Shown: positions 27,473 to 36,348 of the stretch, piece by piece
Layout of the letters: every line of letters starts with the position of its first letter
Numbering within the stretch: the stretch's first letter is position 1
Assembly (NCBI RefSeq): GCF_026319365.1
Contig: NZ_JAPDMS010000004.1
Coordinates: 62,001 to 126,000 of the forward strand
Origin: Methylophaga sp. OBS1
GTDB lineage: Bacteria > Pseudomonadota > Gammaproteobacteria > Nitrosococcales > Methylophagaceae
Direction: 5' to 3'
Length of the DNA stretch: 64,000 bases
The notes under the pieces: generated by a model
What the model was told of the DNA's origin: nothing
What the model saw: the letters and a program-made list of their open reading frames with translations, nothing else
The model's database searches: none
Made by a program: the position numbers and the translations under genes

Positions 27473-28066
27473 CTATTTAAGCGGTATCGTGTCGTTGTTA
27501 CTGGTAACAATCTGCTGAGATTGGCCGTGCGTGCTAATCAACTGTACTGTGAGCTTTTCAATACCGGGATAGGCAGTAAAAAGCTGAGGTTTGATGTGAG
27601 CAGCCTCAGCAATGTCACGGCATTCTAGATAATACTCACCATGCCACTCAGCATGTGCATGCCCCGCCTCGGTAAACGGCGACTCACTCTGTTGTCCAGT
27701 CTGGGTACAGCGTGCATCGGAAACGCCGAATACAGCTTGAGAATCGGCAAGATCTTGCAGTAGATCCTGATATGCCTGTTTTTGTTCCGCCGTTTCAGGC
27801 TCATGCTCAAAACCTAGCAGGTTTTCCAAGGGCGAGATAAATTCAGCCAGAATCAATTCACCATCAATAATGATATTCAACGCTGCCTCACCGTGTACAT
27901 GAGCCGCATGAGATTGATGCTGATTGTCATGATTGTGATTATGTTCGTGATGCCCGTCCTCGGCAGCCTGCAATCCTGTCGCTGCCAGCGCAATCAAGCT
28001 TGCCTGCACCGCGTTCAAAATGAACCGCCTATGACTTTGTCCTTTTAAACGTGTTTTAAATTTCAT
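27473..28066 (-). CDS. zrgA: ZrgA-like His-rich periplasmic zinc-binding protein (DUF2796)
   Basis: 197 aa from ATG 28066 (GGAG eight bases upstream). The N-terminus is a Tat/Sec-like signal (basic KGQSHRRF, then a hydrophobic run ending LQAAE). It is followed by a histidine-rich stretch, GHHEHNHNHDNQHQSHAAHV, then the DUF2796 body with HGEAALNIIIDGELILAEF (~59-77) and a second His cluster, HAHAEWHGEYYLEC (~136-150). ZrgA of Vibrio is a Zur-regulated zinc-binding component of the ZrgABCDE uptake system. Its neighbours here (MerC-like protein, COG0523 GTPase, DUF3299, ABC pair) fit that role. The twin-Arg (RR) in the leader might mean Tat export, but the motif is incomplete. Confidence 0.88.
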   Translation of the reverse strand: MKFKTRLKGQSHRRFILNAVQASLIALAATGLQAAEDGHHEHNHNHDNQHQSHAAHVHGEAALNIIIDGELILAEFISPLENLLGFEHEPETAEQKQAYQDLLQDLADSQAVFGVSDARCTQTGQQSESPFTEAGHAHAEWHGEYYLECRDIAEAAHIKPQLFTAYPGIEKLTVQLISTHGQSQQIVTSNNDTIPLK

Positions 28067-28104
28067 CAATAACTCCAGTTATGCAGCTTGATTACGGAAT
28101 GTGG

Positions 28105-28482
28105 TCAGGCTTGCGGCGCAGCCATTTTAAGCCGCTGACGCTGCAACAGTATACTATTCCAGCTATGTGCCATAATCAGTAAACTCGCGGCTGGTATGGT
28201 GATCCATAACTCCATGGTTTCAGGCAGAAAAAAAGCGCTGCACAGGGCGGCAATGCCCAGCACTGCCAGCACCATCGGCCAGTGGGTGCGATGACTGCGA
28301 TAGGCTGATGGCAGACTGAACACCGCCAGCGCCACGACCGGAAATAACATCACAATATGAACCCATTCAGACTCCAGCATGTCGCCGACAAAGCCCATGA
28401 CGCCGACCCCTATAATCAGCGGTGTCAACACACAGTGCACCAGACACAGCCCGGAAAAGAACACAGCCATTTTATCTTTCAT
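28105..28482 (-). CDS. MerC-domain membrane protein (Zur-island)
   Basis: 125 aa from ATG 28482 with AGGAGG eight bases upstream. Four hydrophobic helices (about 5-32, 38-57, 66-85, 88-108). GLCLVHCVLTPLIIGVG (~10-26) has the paired-Cys MerC motif, C-x(3)-C. MerC proteins were first known as inner-membrane mercury carriers, but many occur without mer genes beside Zur-controlled genes and are thought to handle zinc. The operator at 28501-28515 sits only ~19 bases before this start, so repression should be direct. No merR, merT or merA is present, which argues against mercury resistance. It leads the run MerC-like, ZrgA-like, COG0523. Confidence 0.85.
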   Translation of the reverse strand: MKDKMAVFFSGLCLVHCVLTPLIIGVGVMGFVGDMLESEWVHIVMLFPVVALAVFSLPSAYRSHRTHWPMVLAVLGIAALCSAFFLPETMELWITIPAASLLIMAHSWNSILLQRQRLKMAAPQA

Positions 28483-28500
28483 CAATGCCTCCTAAGTTTA

Positions 28501-28515
28501 TGATGTATCGTATCA
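28501..28515. promoter_or_regulatory. Zur-like operator 2 (merC-like/zrgA/COG0523)
   Basis: TGATGTATCGTATCA, one or two positions off TGATAYRNYRTATCA, lies 19 bases before the MerC-like start and inside the 64-base gap after the fhcA-like stop. It lets the MerC-ZrgA-COG0523 run respond on its own to zinc. Confidence 0.8.
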
Positions 28516-28546
28516 ATGTGGACAAATTAAACAAGTTTCAAAAGTA

Positions 28547-30220
28547 TTAACCAGAAAAGGCGCCACTGACTTTATGCGTCTGAAAAGCCCTGCCGGGACG
28601 CGCATCACTCTCTGTAACGCCATAGTTGTTAAGACGCAGACTGTAGAACCTGTCAAAGTAAGATTGAATATGACTTTCAATATTACGATCATAGCCCACC
28701 TCAAGCGCCAGGGTGCTGCCAACTGACGTGTTCTGAATAACACCCTGATCCAACACCAGCTGACCATTTTTGAACACTTTCTCGGCGCGCCGGAACATCG
28801 CGGCCTTATCCGCTTGCTCGCGGTAAACCGCAATATCTGCCCTGGCCCCGGGTTTCAAATGGCCCCGGTCACTTTGCCCCAGCAATCTGGCAGACGCAGC
28901 ACGGGTCATCACCGCTACCTCATACAGGGTGTATTCACGTTTTATATCCGCAAGCAGCGTCATTTCAGTGATATCCGGATGCAAATGAGACAGACATTCC
29001 ATGCGGTAGTCGTAATCCATCAACAGCCTGAGCAGATCGGGATAACGGGTAAAGGGCGCGCCGTTGGGATGATCGGTCGTAAAAAACAAACGCCAGGGGT
29101 CATCACACAACAGGAATATTTCCAGACCAATAGCCCATTGCAGACCATTCACAAATCCGGTCGATTTATACTGATATGGCACGATACCGCCGCTGCCCTC
29201 GTTTTCAGCATGCCAGACGTGCCACTTCTGTGGTGAGGCGTCATGTCGGCGATCAAACTGCGCTATCACGTCACCCGACAAAGTCACCGTCTGACCAAAC
29301 AGGACCTGACCAACGTCCATCGTGATATTCGGATGCCGGTTAAAAGTCTCCATCAGTCTGGCCGCAGAGGAAGAAAAGCCGTATTTCCCTTCATCGCCGT
29401 AACCATAGAACTGCACATGCGCCAGATGCATGGGCAAGCCCTGTGCAGCTTCCATGGTATCGACGATAGTTTGAATATTTCCTGGTGTACCGAGGTTGTT
29501 ACAGTGCACATGCACCGGATGCGGCAGACCGGTCTGAACCACGGCGGTTTGCAGGTGCTGTAATAACTGACGCGACGAGATACCGTATTCCGGCACCACA
29601 TCATCGAGACCAAAGGTGGAAGCGCCTTTTTTAAAGGCCTGTGAGCCGCCGGCATTGATGACTTTCAAACCCAGCGCTTTGGTCTTGTTCATGGTCCAGC
29701 TGACATAGTCATTAATTTGCGCCTGACTGGCTTTGGCCCTGAGCAGACGCACCAGAAAGTCATCACTCCCCAGCACAGCCAGCGCCGCCTTATCGATAAT
29801 GGGAATATCAGCGAGCTCAGCATGAACCTGTGGGGCATTAACCGGTAACATTGCAGGTTCCAGCACCATGCTGTATCCCATTTCAGTATAGCGGTAGCCG
29901 GTCTCAAAGGAGGACCACTTGGCATTGGAAAACGGGGTTTTCATATTCCGCTCAAGATGACTGCGATGCTGTTCCGGCAGCATCAGCCTGGCCGTATTCA
30001 CGTTACCGCCGGCGATATGACTGTGAATATCCAGCGCCCCTGCCATCGTCACCGCCCCGTCAAGGTCATAAACTGTGGCTTTCTGCTGTAACTCAGGGGC
30101 AGGTTCGTTGATTATGCGATCATCTGCTATCCAGAGCGTGGAGAGTTTCCCATCAGCCTGCTGAAGTGGATCAAATAGTCGGGCGTTTTTCAAACAGATA
30201 ATATTCATCAGATAACTCAT
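28547..30220 (-). CDS. fhcA: Orphan FhcA-like formyltransferase/hydrolase (formylmethanofuran dehydrogenase) subunit A
   Basis: 557 aa, the usual size of FhcA/FwdA amidohydrolase subunits (~550). The dinuclear-metal ligands appear intact: HxH in ALDIHSHIAGGNVN (His66, His68); the Lys expected to be carboxylated in LGLKVINAGG (Lys186); His237/His239 in HPVHVHCNNLG; HLAHVQFYGYGDEG (265-278); and Asp383 in FFTTDHPNGAPFTRYPDL. In methylotrophs FhcABCD turns formyl-tetrahydromethanopterin into formate in formaldehyde oxidation; FhcA does the hydrolysis. No fhcB, fhcC or fhcD is here. A Zur-like palindrome lies 87 bases upstream (30307) and zinc-island genes flank both sides. That suggests a zinc-starvation-induced paralogue of a zinc enzyme. 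Alternatively it is the sole fhcA that has strayed from its partners. Confidence 0.88.
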   Translation of the reverse strand: MSYLMNIICLKNARLFDPLQQADGKLSTLWIADDRIINEPAPELQQKATVYDLDGAVTMAGALDIHSHIAGGNVNTARLMLPEQHRSHLERNMKTPFSNAKWSSFETGYRYTEMGYSMVLEPAMLPVNAPQVHAELADIPIIDKAALAVLGSDDFLVRLLRAKASQAQINDYVSWTMNKTKALGLKVINAGGSQAFKKGASTFGLDDVVPEYGISSRQLLQHLQTAVVQTGLPHPVHVHCNNLGTPGNIQTIVDTMEAAQGLPMHLAHVQFYGYGDEGKYGFSSSAARLMETFNRHPNITMDVGQVLFGQTVTLSGDVIAQFDRRHDASPQKWHVWHAENEGSGGIVPYQYKSTGFVNGLQWAIGLEIFLLCDDPWRLFFTTDHPNGAPFTRYPDLLRLLMDYDYRMECLSHLHPDITEMTLLADIKREYTLYEVAVMTRAASARLLGQSDRGHLKPGARADIAVYREQADKAAMFRRAEKVFKNGQLVLDQGVIQNTSVGSTLALEVGYDRNIESHIQSYFDRFYSLRLNNYGVTESDARPGRAFQTHKVSGAFSG

Positions 30221-30306
30221 TTACTTTGCCAGAGCCCAGCCACAACTATGCGCCTGGCCTTGCTCGCGGGAATAGACAGGTAACCATTCAGAACAATAAA
30301 ACTACA

Positions 30307-30321
30307 TGATACATCATATCA
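30307..30321. promoter_or_regulatory. Zur-like operator 3 (fhcA-like / DUF3617 intergenic)
   Basis: TGATACATCATATCA, a 7-1-7 palindrome close to TGATAYRNYRTATCA, 87 bases before the fhcA-like gene and 97 before the divergent DUF3617 gene. It is nearer the fhcA-side promoter region; a TATAAT at 30375 probably serves the DUF3617 gene. Confidence 0.75.
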
Positions 30322-30417
30322 TTTACAGCATAAATCATTTGTTTAACAAACGCACGGTGACGTAAAGTAGCGGCTATAATTGAGAACATCACATGCTGCA
30401 CTGACAGGAGCCTCACT

Positions 30418-30843
30418 ATGCGTCTTCCGTTTTTTCTTTACGCCCTCAGCACCGTTCTGCTGGCGCCTGTTGCCAGTGCTGAAACACCGGACTTGAAACC
30501 GGGCCTGTGGGTCTACACCCATAACACGGAAATCGAAGGCCCCATGTCGATTGCCCCGCAGACCAGCGAAAATAAGCAATGCGTCACCCAGGCCGACCTG
30601 GATAAAGGACTGGACGTGCTGGAGATCCCTAAAAACTGCAAACTCACACGGGTTGATATTCAGCCAGCGCGTGCTGATTATGCCGCCATCTGCGATATGC
30701 AGGGTATGCAAACCCGCTTCAGCGGTTACGCCACTTTCCATGGTGAACGTATGCAGGGACAGATGAACAGTGAAATGGATACCCCACTGGGCAAAATGAT
30801 CATGAAAATGGATTATGAGGCCCACCGTCAGGGCGACTGCTAG
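30418..30843 (+). CDS. DUF3617-family secreted protein
   Basis: 141 aa from ATG 30418 with GGAG eight bases upstream and a TATAAT-like -10 at 30375-30380. Residues 1-21 form a signal peptide (ending PVASAE). The mature part has LKPGLWVYT (~26-34) and cysteines at ~60, 79, 98 and the final residue: the typical DUF3617 pattern (PGLWE near the start, Cys at the end). The function of this family is unknown. It is oriented against all its island neighbours and its stop abuts the permease stop with no gap. Whether the operator at 30307 controls it is unclear. Confidence 0.85.
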   Translation: MRLPFFLYALSTVLLAPVASAETPDLKPGLWVYTHNTEIEGPMSIAPQTSENKQCVTQADLDKGLDVLEIPKNCKLTRVDIQPARADYAAICDMQGMQTRFSGYATFHGERMQGQMNSEMDTPLGKMIMKMDYEAHRQGDC

Positions 30844-32211
30844 TCACCCCAGATTCGAACGTTTCAACCCCCAGACACTGAGACCGAAAAACAGCAGACT
30901 CAAGCACAGCAACTTGAGCAGTGTCTGTGTGAACAGGCTGTCACCGCTGGCCTCATAGTCAAAGCTCGGCATACGTTCGAAGTCGGCTTTGTCAAAAGCT
31001 TGGTCGAAAAACAGCACAGACCAGATGAAGTCCTGCATGCGGCTGTGGTAATCCATGACTTGTCGGCTGAAATCAAGATGGGCGACAGTATCGGCATCAG
31101 CCAGACGGTTCAGGCCGTACTGCATGGCCATCACCGGTGAGAACCAGGAAACAGCCCGGCCCTGCTCGTAACTTGTCTGCTTAGCGGTCATACGCTGGTT
31201 GACATGATCGGCCACGACCACGTCACTCATATGCTGCATGGCGTAATACCAGCGCCAATCAAAGGCGTCACCTAATGGCGCCGTATCACGCCACGCCGGG
31301 AAGCGCTCCAGATAGTCGGCAAAATCGGCTTGCTTATCGCGATCCCAGCTATCATTCATCATTTGCCGTTGCTCGAAGACGATGGCAGCATCCGCACCGG
31401 GACTTTGCTGTTGAATCTGATACAGATAGGACAAACCGGGCACCACAAAACTGAACAACAGCCAGAGACTGATGAAGCTCAGGTAGTTAAAACTGGCGTT
31501 GCGATTCAACATGACGATCCAGCCACAGATGAGCCACCAGCAGAGCTGATACAGAAGCAGCAACAATGCCAGACCGGCGACAGCCCAGCTCAGTGACAAG
31601 CCGGTGATAAGCACCGCTGAAAGCAGAATCAGGAGATTGGTCAACGCCAGGACCACTGCTGGAACAAGCAGCTTTTTGAACACAATCGAGACAGCTCGTG
31701 GCAACTGTGATTGCAGTATCGGCCAGCGTCCGCTGCTGCGCTCGTCGGCAAGCACATTGACGCCCATCGCCGCCACCAGCAAAGGCAGCAGGTAAAGCCA
31801 GATAAAGCCCAAATCGAACTGACCGCTGATCTGCTGATCCGGGTTCGCCGGATCACTCACATTCATCTGTGTCTGCAGTCCCAGCAAACGCACTCTCAGG
31901 TGATCCGCATTTTCATCACGCTCGCCACGAAACAGGCTGGTCCAGAGAGAAGGGGTCTGCACCACCGGATGGAACAGATAATAGCCCATATAACCCGGTT
32001 GCAATTCGCCCTCAGCATGCAGCTCACGATAGTGATCCAGCTTTTCCTGGTAATCGGTTTCAGCCACAGCATAGCGTTCAAGTTCACGCTCATAAGTCTG
32101 GTGGCCCATGACAACGGCCGCCAGTGCGGTCAGAAAATACGCGACCAGCAACCAGCGGTTGAAGCGGTTAGCCCAGAATAGTTTCAGTTCTAATTGATAG
32201 AGTTTCATCAT
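30844..32211 (-). CDS. ABC-2 type permease, DUF3526 family (second)
   Basis: 455 aa from ATG 32211, which overlaps the upstream permease stop by four bases (ATGA). Layout: N-terminal helix (~20-40), a large periplasmic loop to ~155, five further helices between ~160 and 290, a second extracytoplasmic loop rich in Trp and Asp, and a final helix (~427-447). This double-loop topology and the QLPRAVSIVFKKLL cytoplasmic loop fit ABC-2 permeases with a DUF3526 domain. It is the last gene of the ATPase - TonB receptor - permease - permease operon below operator 36349. It would form a heterodimer with the other permease. Direction of transport and substrate are not known. Confidence 0.85.
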   Translation of the reverse strand: MMKLYQLELKLFWANRFNRWLLVAYFLTALAAVVMGHQTYERELERYAVAETDYQEKLDHYRELHAEGELQPGYMGYYLFHPVVQTPSLWTSLFRGERDENADHLRVRLLGLQTQMNVSDPANPDQQISGQFDLGFIWLYLLPLLVAAMGVNVLADERSSGRWPILQSQLPRAVSIVFKKLLVPAVVLALTNLLILLSAVLITGLSLSWAVAGLALLLLLYQLCWWLICGWIVMLNRNASFNYLSFISLWLLFSFVVPGLSYLYQIQQQSPGADAAIVFEQRQMMNDSWDRDKQADFADYLERFPAWRDTAPLGDAFDWRWYYAMQHMSDVVVADHVNQRMTAKQTSYEQGRAVSWFSPVMAMQYGLNRLADADTVAHLDFSRQVMDYHSRMQDFIWSVLFFDQAFDKADFERMPSFDYEASGDSLFTQTLLKLLCLSLLFFGLSVWGLKRSNLG

Positions 32212-33617
32212 GCCACCCGGGTACGCACAAACAGCAAAGCAGTAAAAATGGCCAGGCACCACCCCATCAACAACAGGATGGAAGACCACATCGCGTCAAG
32301 GTCCTGACTCAGGGTCGGCGGCTGATAATCAAAATCCGCTAATTGCGGCCAGTATTCGCGGGAAACGGTCTGCGCCCGATCATCCTCCAGTTCAATCTCT
32401 TCGGTATGCAGTTCGTTCAGCGATTGAATCAAACGATAACGATACTCTTCAGCGGCGCGTTCATAGTCGCTGACCTGCTCTGCCGAAGTCATCGACAAGG
32501 TATTGGATAATTCACGGCCGGGAAGATAAGGGGTCAACAAGGCTCCCCACAGGGCCCACTGATTCTGTTGTTCGATACGACGCATCACATCGGCATAGAC
32601 CGCTTCAAAAGCCTCACTGGTAATACGCTCCCCTTCCTGCATCACCAGACCGCGCCAGTTGACCGGTAAGTCCTCGACCCGGTCGACACCATACTTTTCC
32701 AGCGTCTGTTGTCTGAAGGTATCGAAATGCGGATCATCCGGGTTATGGGAATCGCCGATTTTGGCAATGGCTTCTGCGGTTTTGATATCAAACACCGCTT
32801 TGTCGGGCAGAGGATATAGCCACTCAGCGCTACTGTACATCAGCTTGGGCACAATCACGGTAAACAGCAACCACAGCAGCAACAGGGCAGACAGGCTCTG
32901 ATTATTGGTACTGGCAAGCGATGACACCAGGATAATCATCCCCACCCAGATAGCACTGTAGAGGCTGTAAAGCACAAATAACCAGGCAAAGCGCTGGATG
33001 ATATCGGCGCTGACTGTGACCTGACTCAGAAAGAAGGCTGCAATAGCAAACACAAACAACAGAAAAACCAGCGACACCAAAAGATAGGCCAGCGCTTTTC
33101 CCATTAGCAAGTGACGGAATGACAGCCCCAGCGACAGGATCTGTCTCAATGTCCCCTGCTGTCTTTCACCGCTCACCGTCCGGTAGGCCAGTGCAATCAT
33201 GACCAGTGGCCAGACCAGCAGAATCAGCGTCGCCGCCGATAAGGCGCCGAGCTGCATATAATTGTGACTGCTCAGATATTGTTTGAACTGACTGCTGTTC
33301 TGACGGTGTGCTTCCAGAAACAGCACATTGCCGACATAAGGGTTGACACCGGCATCAATAAAACTTAGTGGTGAAATCACCCGGAATACCATCGAGCCAT
33401 AATGCGCCACACGGTGTGGATGCCGGTCCGGCTGGGCTTCCCATTTCTCATTATTGAGCTGCTGCCATTGCTGCTGCACCTCGATAAAGTCCTGCTGTTG
33501 CTGCCAGTGGTTGAAGGCTACCAGCAACGTCAGCAGGGTCATCATCGGTAACAGAATTTTGAGCGTGCGGTGTCGCCACAGCTCAGCCAGTTCATGACGG
33601 GCGACAGTAAGGATCAT
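32208..33617 (-). CDS. ABC-2 type permease, DUF3526 family (first)
   Basis: 469 aa. The start MILTVARHELAELWRHRTLK is characteristic of ABC-2 permeases (cytoplasmic helix then TM1 ~21-38). A loop follows to ~165, then SGERQQGTLRQILSLGLS, the coupling loop contacting the ATPase (~192-209), TM helices to ~330, a long extracytoplasmic domain and a C-terminal TM (~445-463). It starts eight bases after the TonB receptor stop and overlaps the second permease. Its paralogue follows directly, so the ABC complex is likely a permease heterodimer with the ATPase at 35627-36328. Co-transcription with an outer-membrane receptor under a Zur-like box suggests zinc or zincophore traffic. Confidence 0.86.
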   Translation of the reverse strand: MILTVARHELAELWRHRTLKILLPMMTLLTLLVAFNHWQQQQDFIEVQQQWQQLNNEKWEAQPDRHPHRVAHYGSMVFRVISPLSFIDAGVNPYVGNVLFLEAHRQNSSQFKQYLSSHNYMQLGALSAATLILLVWPLVMIALAYRTVSGERQQGTLRQILSLGLSFRHLLMGKALAYLLVSLVFLLFVFAIAAFFLSQVTVSADIIQRFAWLFVLYSLYSAIWVGMIILVSSLASTNNQSLSALLLLWLLFTVIVPKLMYSSAEWLYPLPDKAVFDIKTAEAIAKIGDSHNPDDPHFDTFRQQTLEKYGVDRVEDLPVNWRGLVMQEGERITSEAFEAVYADVMRRIEQQNQWALWGALLTPYLPGRELSNTLSMTSAEQVSDYERAAEEYRYRLIQSLNELHTEEIELEDDRAQTVSREYWPQLADFDYQPPTLSQDLDAMWSSILLLMGWCLAIFTALLFVRTRVA

Positions 33618-33625
33618 CTTGCTTC

Positions 33626-35608
33626 CTAGAAATGATAAGCCACAGAAACACTGGCATTGATGCCATTACCCGGCGAATGAATGGTATCCAATGTGCCGGG
33701 CGAACCCTGGTCATAAACATATTCATAGTATTCATTGAACAGATTATTGACCTGCACATTGATATTGCCCCAGCTGGTCGCATAGTCGAGGCTGGTATTG
33801 ACGAGGTTGTAGTGACCGTATTTGCCGCCGATATTTTCCTCGTTGGCATAAGATCCACTCTGAGAATCGAGATGCACCCGCCAGGTCAGATCAGGCACCA
33901 CCTGATAACTCAGTCCCAATGACGCCGTGTAATCCGGAATACTGCGCAGTTCATTGCCTTTATTTGTGCCATCTGTCTGAATTTCCGTCTCGACGCCGGC
34001 AATATTACCCCACAGAATCAGCTTATCGTTGATATCCCAGTCAAAGCCGAAATCGACGCCTGTCCGCTCGGTCTCACCAACGTTTCGTGGCAGCCCGTCC
34101 ACCAATACAAATTCGTCACTGGCCTTTTGCTCCCAGTACGAAGCCCGCAGTTGAAGTGCTGAGAACAGGCGCCATTTGACACCGGCCTCCCAGCCATCAT
34201 TAATCGAGACATCCCGGGCTGCGGTGTTGCCAGTGGTATAAGCGGAAGCGCTGAAAGGATGCTGGAAACTGCGGCCATAATTGACGAACAGCGTGACATC
34301 ATCGCTGGGGTATAAGAACAGATTGGCTTTGGGCTGAACAATGGTGCCAAAGTCATAGATATTGCGGTCTTCCTGCTGACCACTATTATCTGTAGCGGTA
34401 AACTCGCCGCGAATTCTGTCGCCCCGGAGTGCGACATTCCAGGCCAGCCAATCCACCGGCATATGGCTCAGTTGCAGATAACTGCCGTAAGTGACGAAGC
34501 TGAAATCGTAGTCTCTTATCACATCGTTGTTATCACGCTGGCGCTGGAAGCCGACCGTGCCGAAGCGCTGTTCCAGCACTTCCTGCTTTTCAGCATCCAC
34601 ACCCCAGCGGACTTCCCAGTCCGGATGAAGTTGCCAGCTCAGGGTAGAAATTACGCCATAATGATCCTGATCATCAAAACGGTTCTGCAAATCAGCCCCT
34701 TCACTAAAGCGGACCCAGCGTTCGCGTTCATAATGATTGAAATAGCTTTTCAATGACCAGTCGAGTTGTTCAGTGAAAGCATGATCCAGGTGCAGGCTGA
34801 ATGACTGGGTCTGTTTATCTCCGCCATCCAGGCGGGCATAATCAGCAGACCGGGTCGGATGTTTGCGCGCCTCTTCACGCGGCAGATAACCGGCTGCATC
34901 CGCATCGTAGTCGGCAACACGGGCGATGAAGCCCAGTGTGGTCGCCTCTGTAAAATCGTAGAACCAGCGACCGGACACACTATACTTTTTGATGTGTTCG
35001 TTATCGCGGTAACCATCCGCCTCGCGATAGCCGGCAAAATAACTATGCGTTAACCGACCGCTCTGCTCGCCGGCATAAGCCTGAATCTCACGCGCATTGA
35101 AACTGCCGTAGGTCGCTTCCACTTCCCGCCCCAGATCAGAACGGGTTTCGATATTGTAATTACCGGCGACGTTGAACAGGCCATAACGCGGGTCACTCGA
35201 GCCTTTGTAAACCTGGACCGACTCGATATTGGCCGGAAACAGCTGGTCCATCTCGCTGTAGCCATTATGCAGATTGGCTGGAATCCCGTCGATCAACAGT
35301 TTGGCATGAGGTGTGCTGCCCTCGGCAGCAAAACCGCGTATGCCGATATCGGTATTAATAATGCCCTGGTTATAGCGGGCAAAGTAAACACCGGGGACCT
35401 TGCTAAACAGTTCCATGGTGTCATCGACGTGACTGATAGCCAGTTCATCGCGACTAATGCTGTCGACGGAACCGGCCAGATTGTTGGTTTCATAACTGGG
35501 CGTTGCGCCCACCACAATTAGCGGCGACATCCGGTTGGCTTCCGTTTCCGCCTGCGCGGGGGCAATTGTCAGGCTTGCCAGCAGGCTGGCAATCAGGGTT
35601 TTCTGCAT
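33626..35608 (-). CDS. TonB-dependent receptor of the zinc island
   Basis: 660 aa with a signal peptide (MQKTLIASLLASLTIAPAQA). The plug domain (~30-150) includes the TonB-box-like region SPLIVVGATPS and LLIDGIPANLHNGYSEM, then IESVQVYKGSSDPRYG; the barrel ends in a terminal Phe (VAYHF). Length and composition suit a metal or small-metallophore receptor such as ZnuD, though no striking His cluster is present in the loops. It lies second in an operon with an ABC ATPase before it (18-base gap) and two ABC-2 permeases after it (8-base gap), all below the operator at 36349-36363. No periplasmic binding protein is encoded in the operon. Zinc or zincophore uptake is inferred from regulation. Confidence 0.93.
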   Translation of the reverse strand: MQKTLIASLLASLTIAPAQAETEANRMSPLIVVGATPSYETNNLAGSVDSISRDELAISHVDDTMELFSKVPGVYFARYNQGIINTDIGIRGFAAEGSTPHAKLLIDGIPANLHNGYSEMDQLFPANIESVQVYKGSSDPRYGLFNVAGNYNIETRSDLGREVEATYGSFNAREIQAYAGEQSGRLTHSYFAGYREADGYRDNEHIKKYSVSGRWFYDFTEATTLGFIARVADYDADAAGYLPREEARKHPTRSADYARLDGGDKQTQSFSLHLDHAFTEQLDWSLKSYFNHYERERWVRFSEGADLQNRFDDQDHYGVISTLSWQLHPDWEVRWGVDAEKQEVLEQRFGTVGFQRQRDNNDVIRDYDFSFVTYGSYLQLSHMPVDWLAWNVALRGDRIRGEFTATDNSGQQEDRNIYDFGTIVQPKANLFLYPSDDVTLFVNYGRSFQHPFSASAYTTGNTAARDVSINDGWEAGVKWRLFSALQLRASYWEQKASDEFVLVDGLPRNVGETERTGVDFGFDWDINDKLILWGNIAGVETEIQTDGTNKGNELRSIPDYTASLGLSYQVVPDLTWRVHLDSQSGSYANEENIGGKYGHYNLVNTSLDYATSWGNINVQVNNLFNEYYEYVYDQGSPGTLDTIHSPGNGINASVSVAYHF

Positions 35609-35626
35609 GATTTTTATTCCTTTAAT

Positions 35627-36328
35627 TCAGGCGGCGAACTGCTTGAAATAGCGTTCATTCAGTTCTGAGATAGACAGGTCGTTGCGGTCCATCAGCTGCT
35701 TGAGCTGCCCCTGGTGCATGATGCCGATATGATCAGCGAGCTCATGCGCACAAAGCAGATCATGAGTCACAATCAGCACCGCGGTACCGCGCGCCTTAAT
35801 CGTATTGATAACATCGATAAATTCGCGTGTGGCGACCGGATCGAGGCCTGAAGTGGGCTCATCCATTAAAACCAGTTTGGCGTGTTTCAGCAGGGCAAAA
35901 GCGATAGCGACTTTCTGACGCATCCCTTTGGAAAAACTGCCCAGTGGTTTTTGATGATGCACCGTGTCGATACCGGTTCTTTCCAGTGCCTCGACCATAC
36001 CCTGGCGGCTGACTTTCAAGCCTGCCAGTTCAGCGAGATAGGCCATATTTTCCAGCGCGCTGAAACTGGGATAGAGGTGTACATTTTCCGGGATATACAT
36101 CATATGCTGGCGACACAATGCGGTCTGATGATGCATATTAACGCCATCCAGCGTGGCTTCCCCCGAGTCCGGCTGGGTAAACCCCAACAGCATATTGAGG
36201 GTCGTGGTTTTGCCGGCGCCGTTGGCGCCGAGCAGACACAGTACCTCGCCAGACTGTAGCGAAAAGCTGAGATTCTGCACCGCCCGGTTAGCACCGAAGG
36301 ATTTATTCAGATTATTGACGTCGAGCAT
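35627..36328 (-). CDS. ABC-2 type transporter ATP-binding protein of the zinc island
   Basis: 233 aa. Walker A LLGANGAGKTTTLN (~34-47), the CcmA/NatA-type signature LGSFSKGMRQKVAIAFAL (~130-147), Walker B LVLMDEPTSGLD (~153-164) and switch His in IVTHD (~185-189). The SKGMRQ signature is that of ATPases serving ABC-2 permeases, and two such permeases follow after the TonB receptor gene. The start is ~21 bases from the palindrome at 36349, so Zur should block its promoter. It powers an inner-membrane step whose cargo is not visible in the sequence. Confidence 0.93.
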   Translation of the reverse strand: MLDVNNLNKSFGANRAVQNLSFSLQSGEVLCLLGANGAGKTTTLNMLLGFTQPDSGEATLDGVNMHHQTALCRQHMMYIPENVHLYPSFSALENMAYLAELAGLKVSRQGMVEALERTGIDTVHHQKPLGSFSKGMRQKVAIAFALLKHAKLVLMDEPTSGLDPVATREFIDVINTIKARGTAVLIVTHDLLCAHELADHIGIMHQGQLKQLMDRNDLSISELNERYFKQFAA

Positions 36329-36348
36329 AAGAACACCTTAACGTAAGA

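Noticed and set aside
28105..28482. Mercury-resistance operon
   Set aside because: Only a MerC-like gene is present, without merR, merT, merP or merA, and the neighbours are zinc genes.
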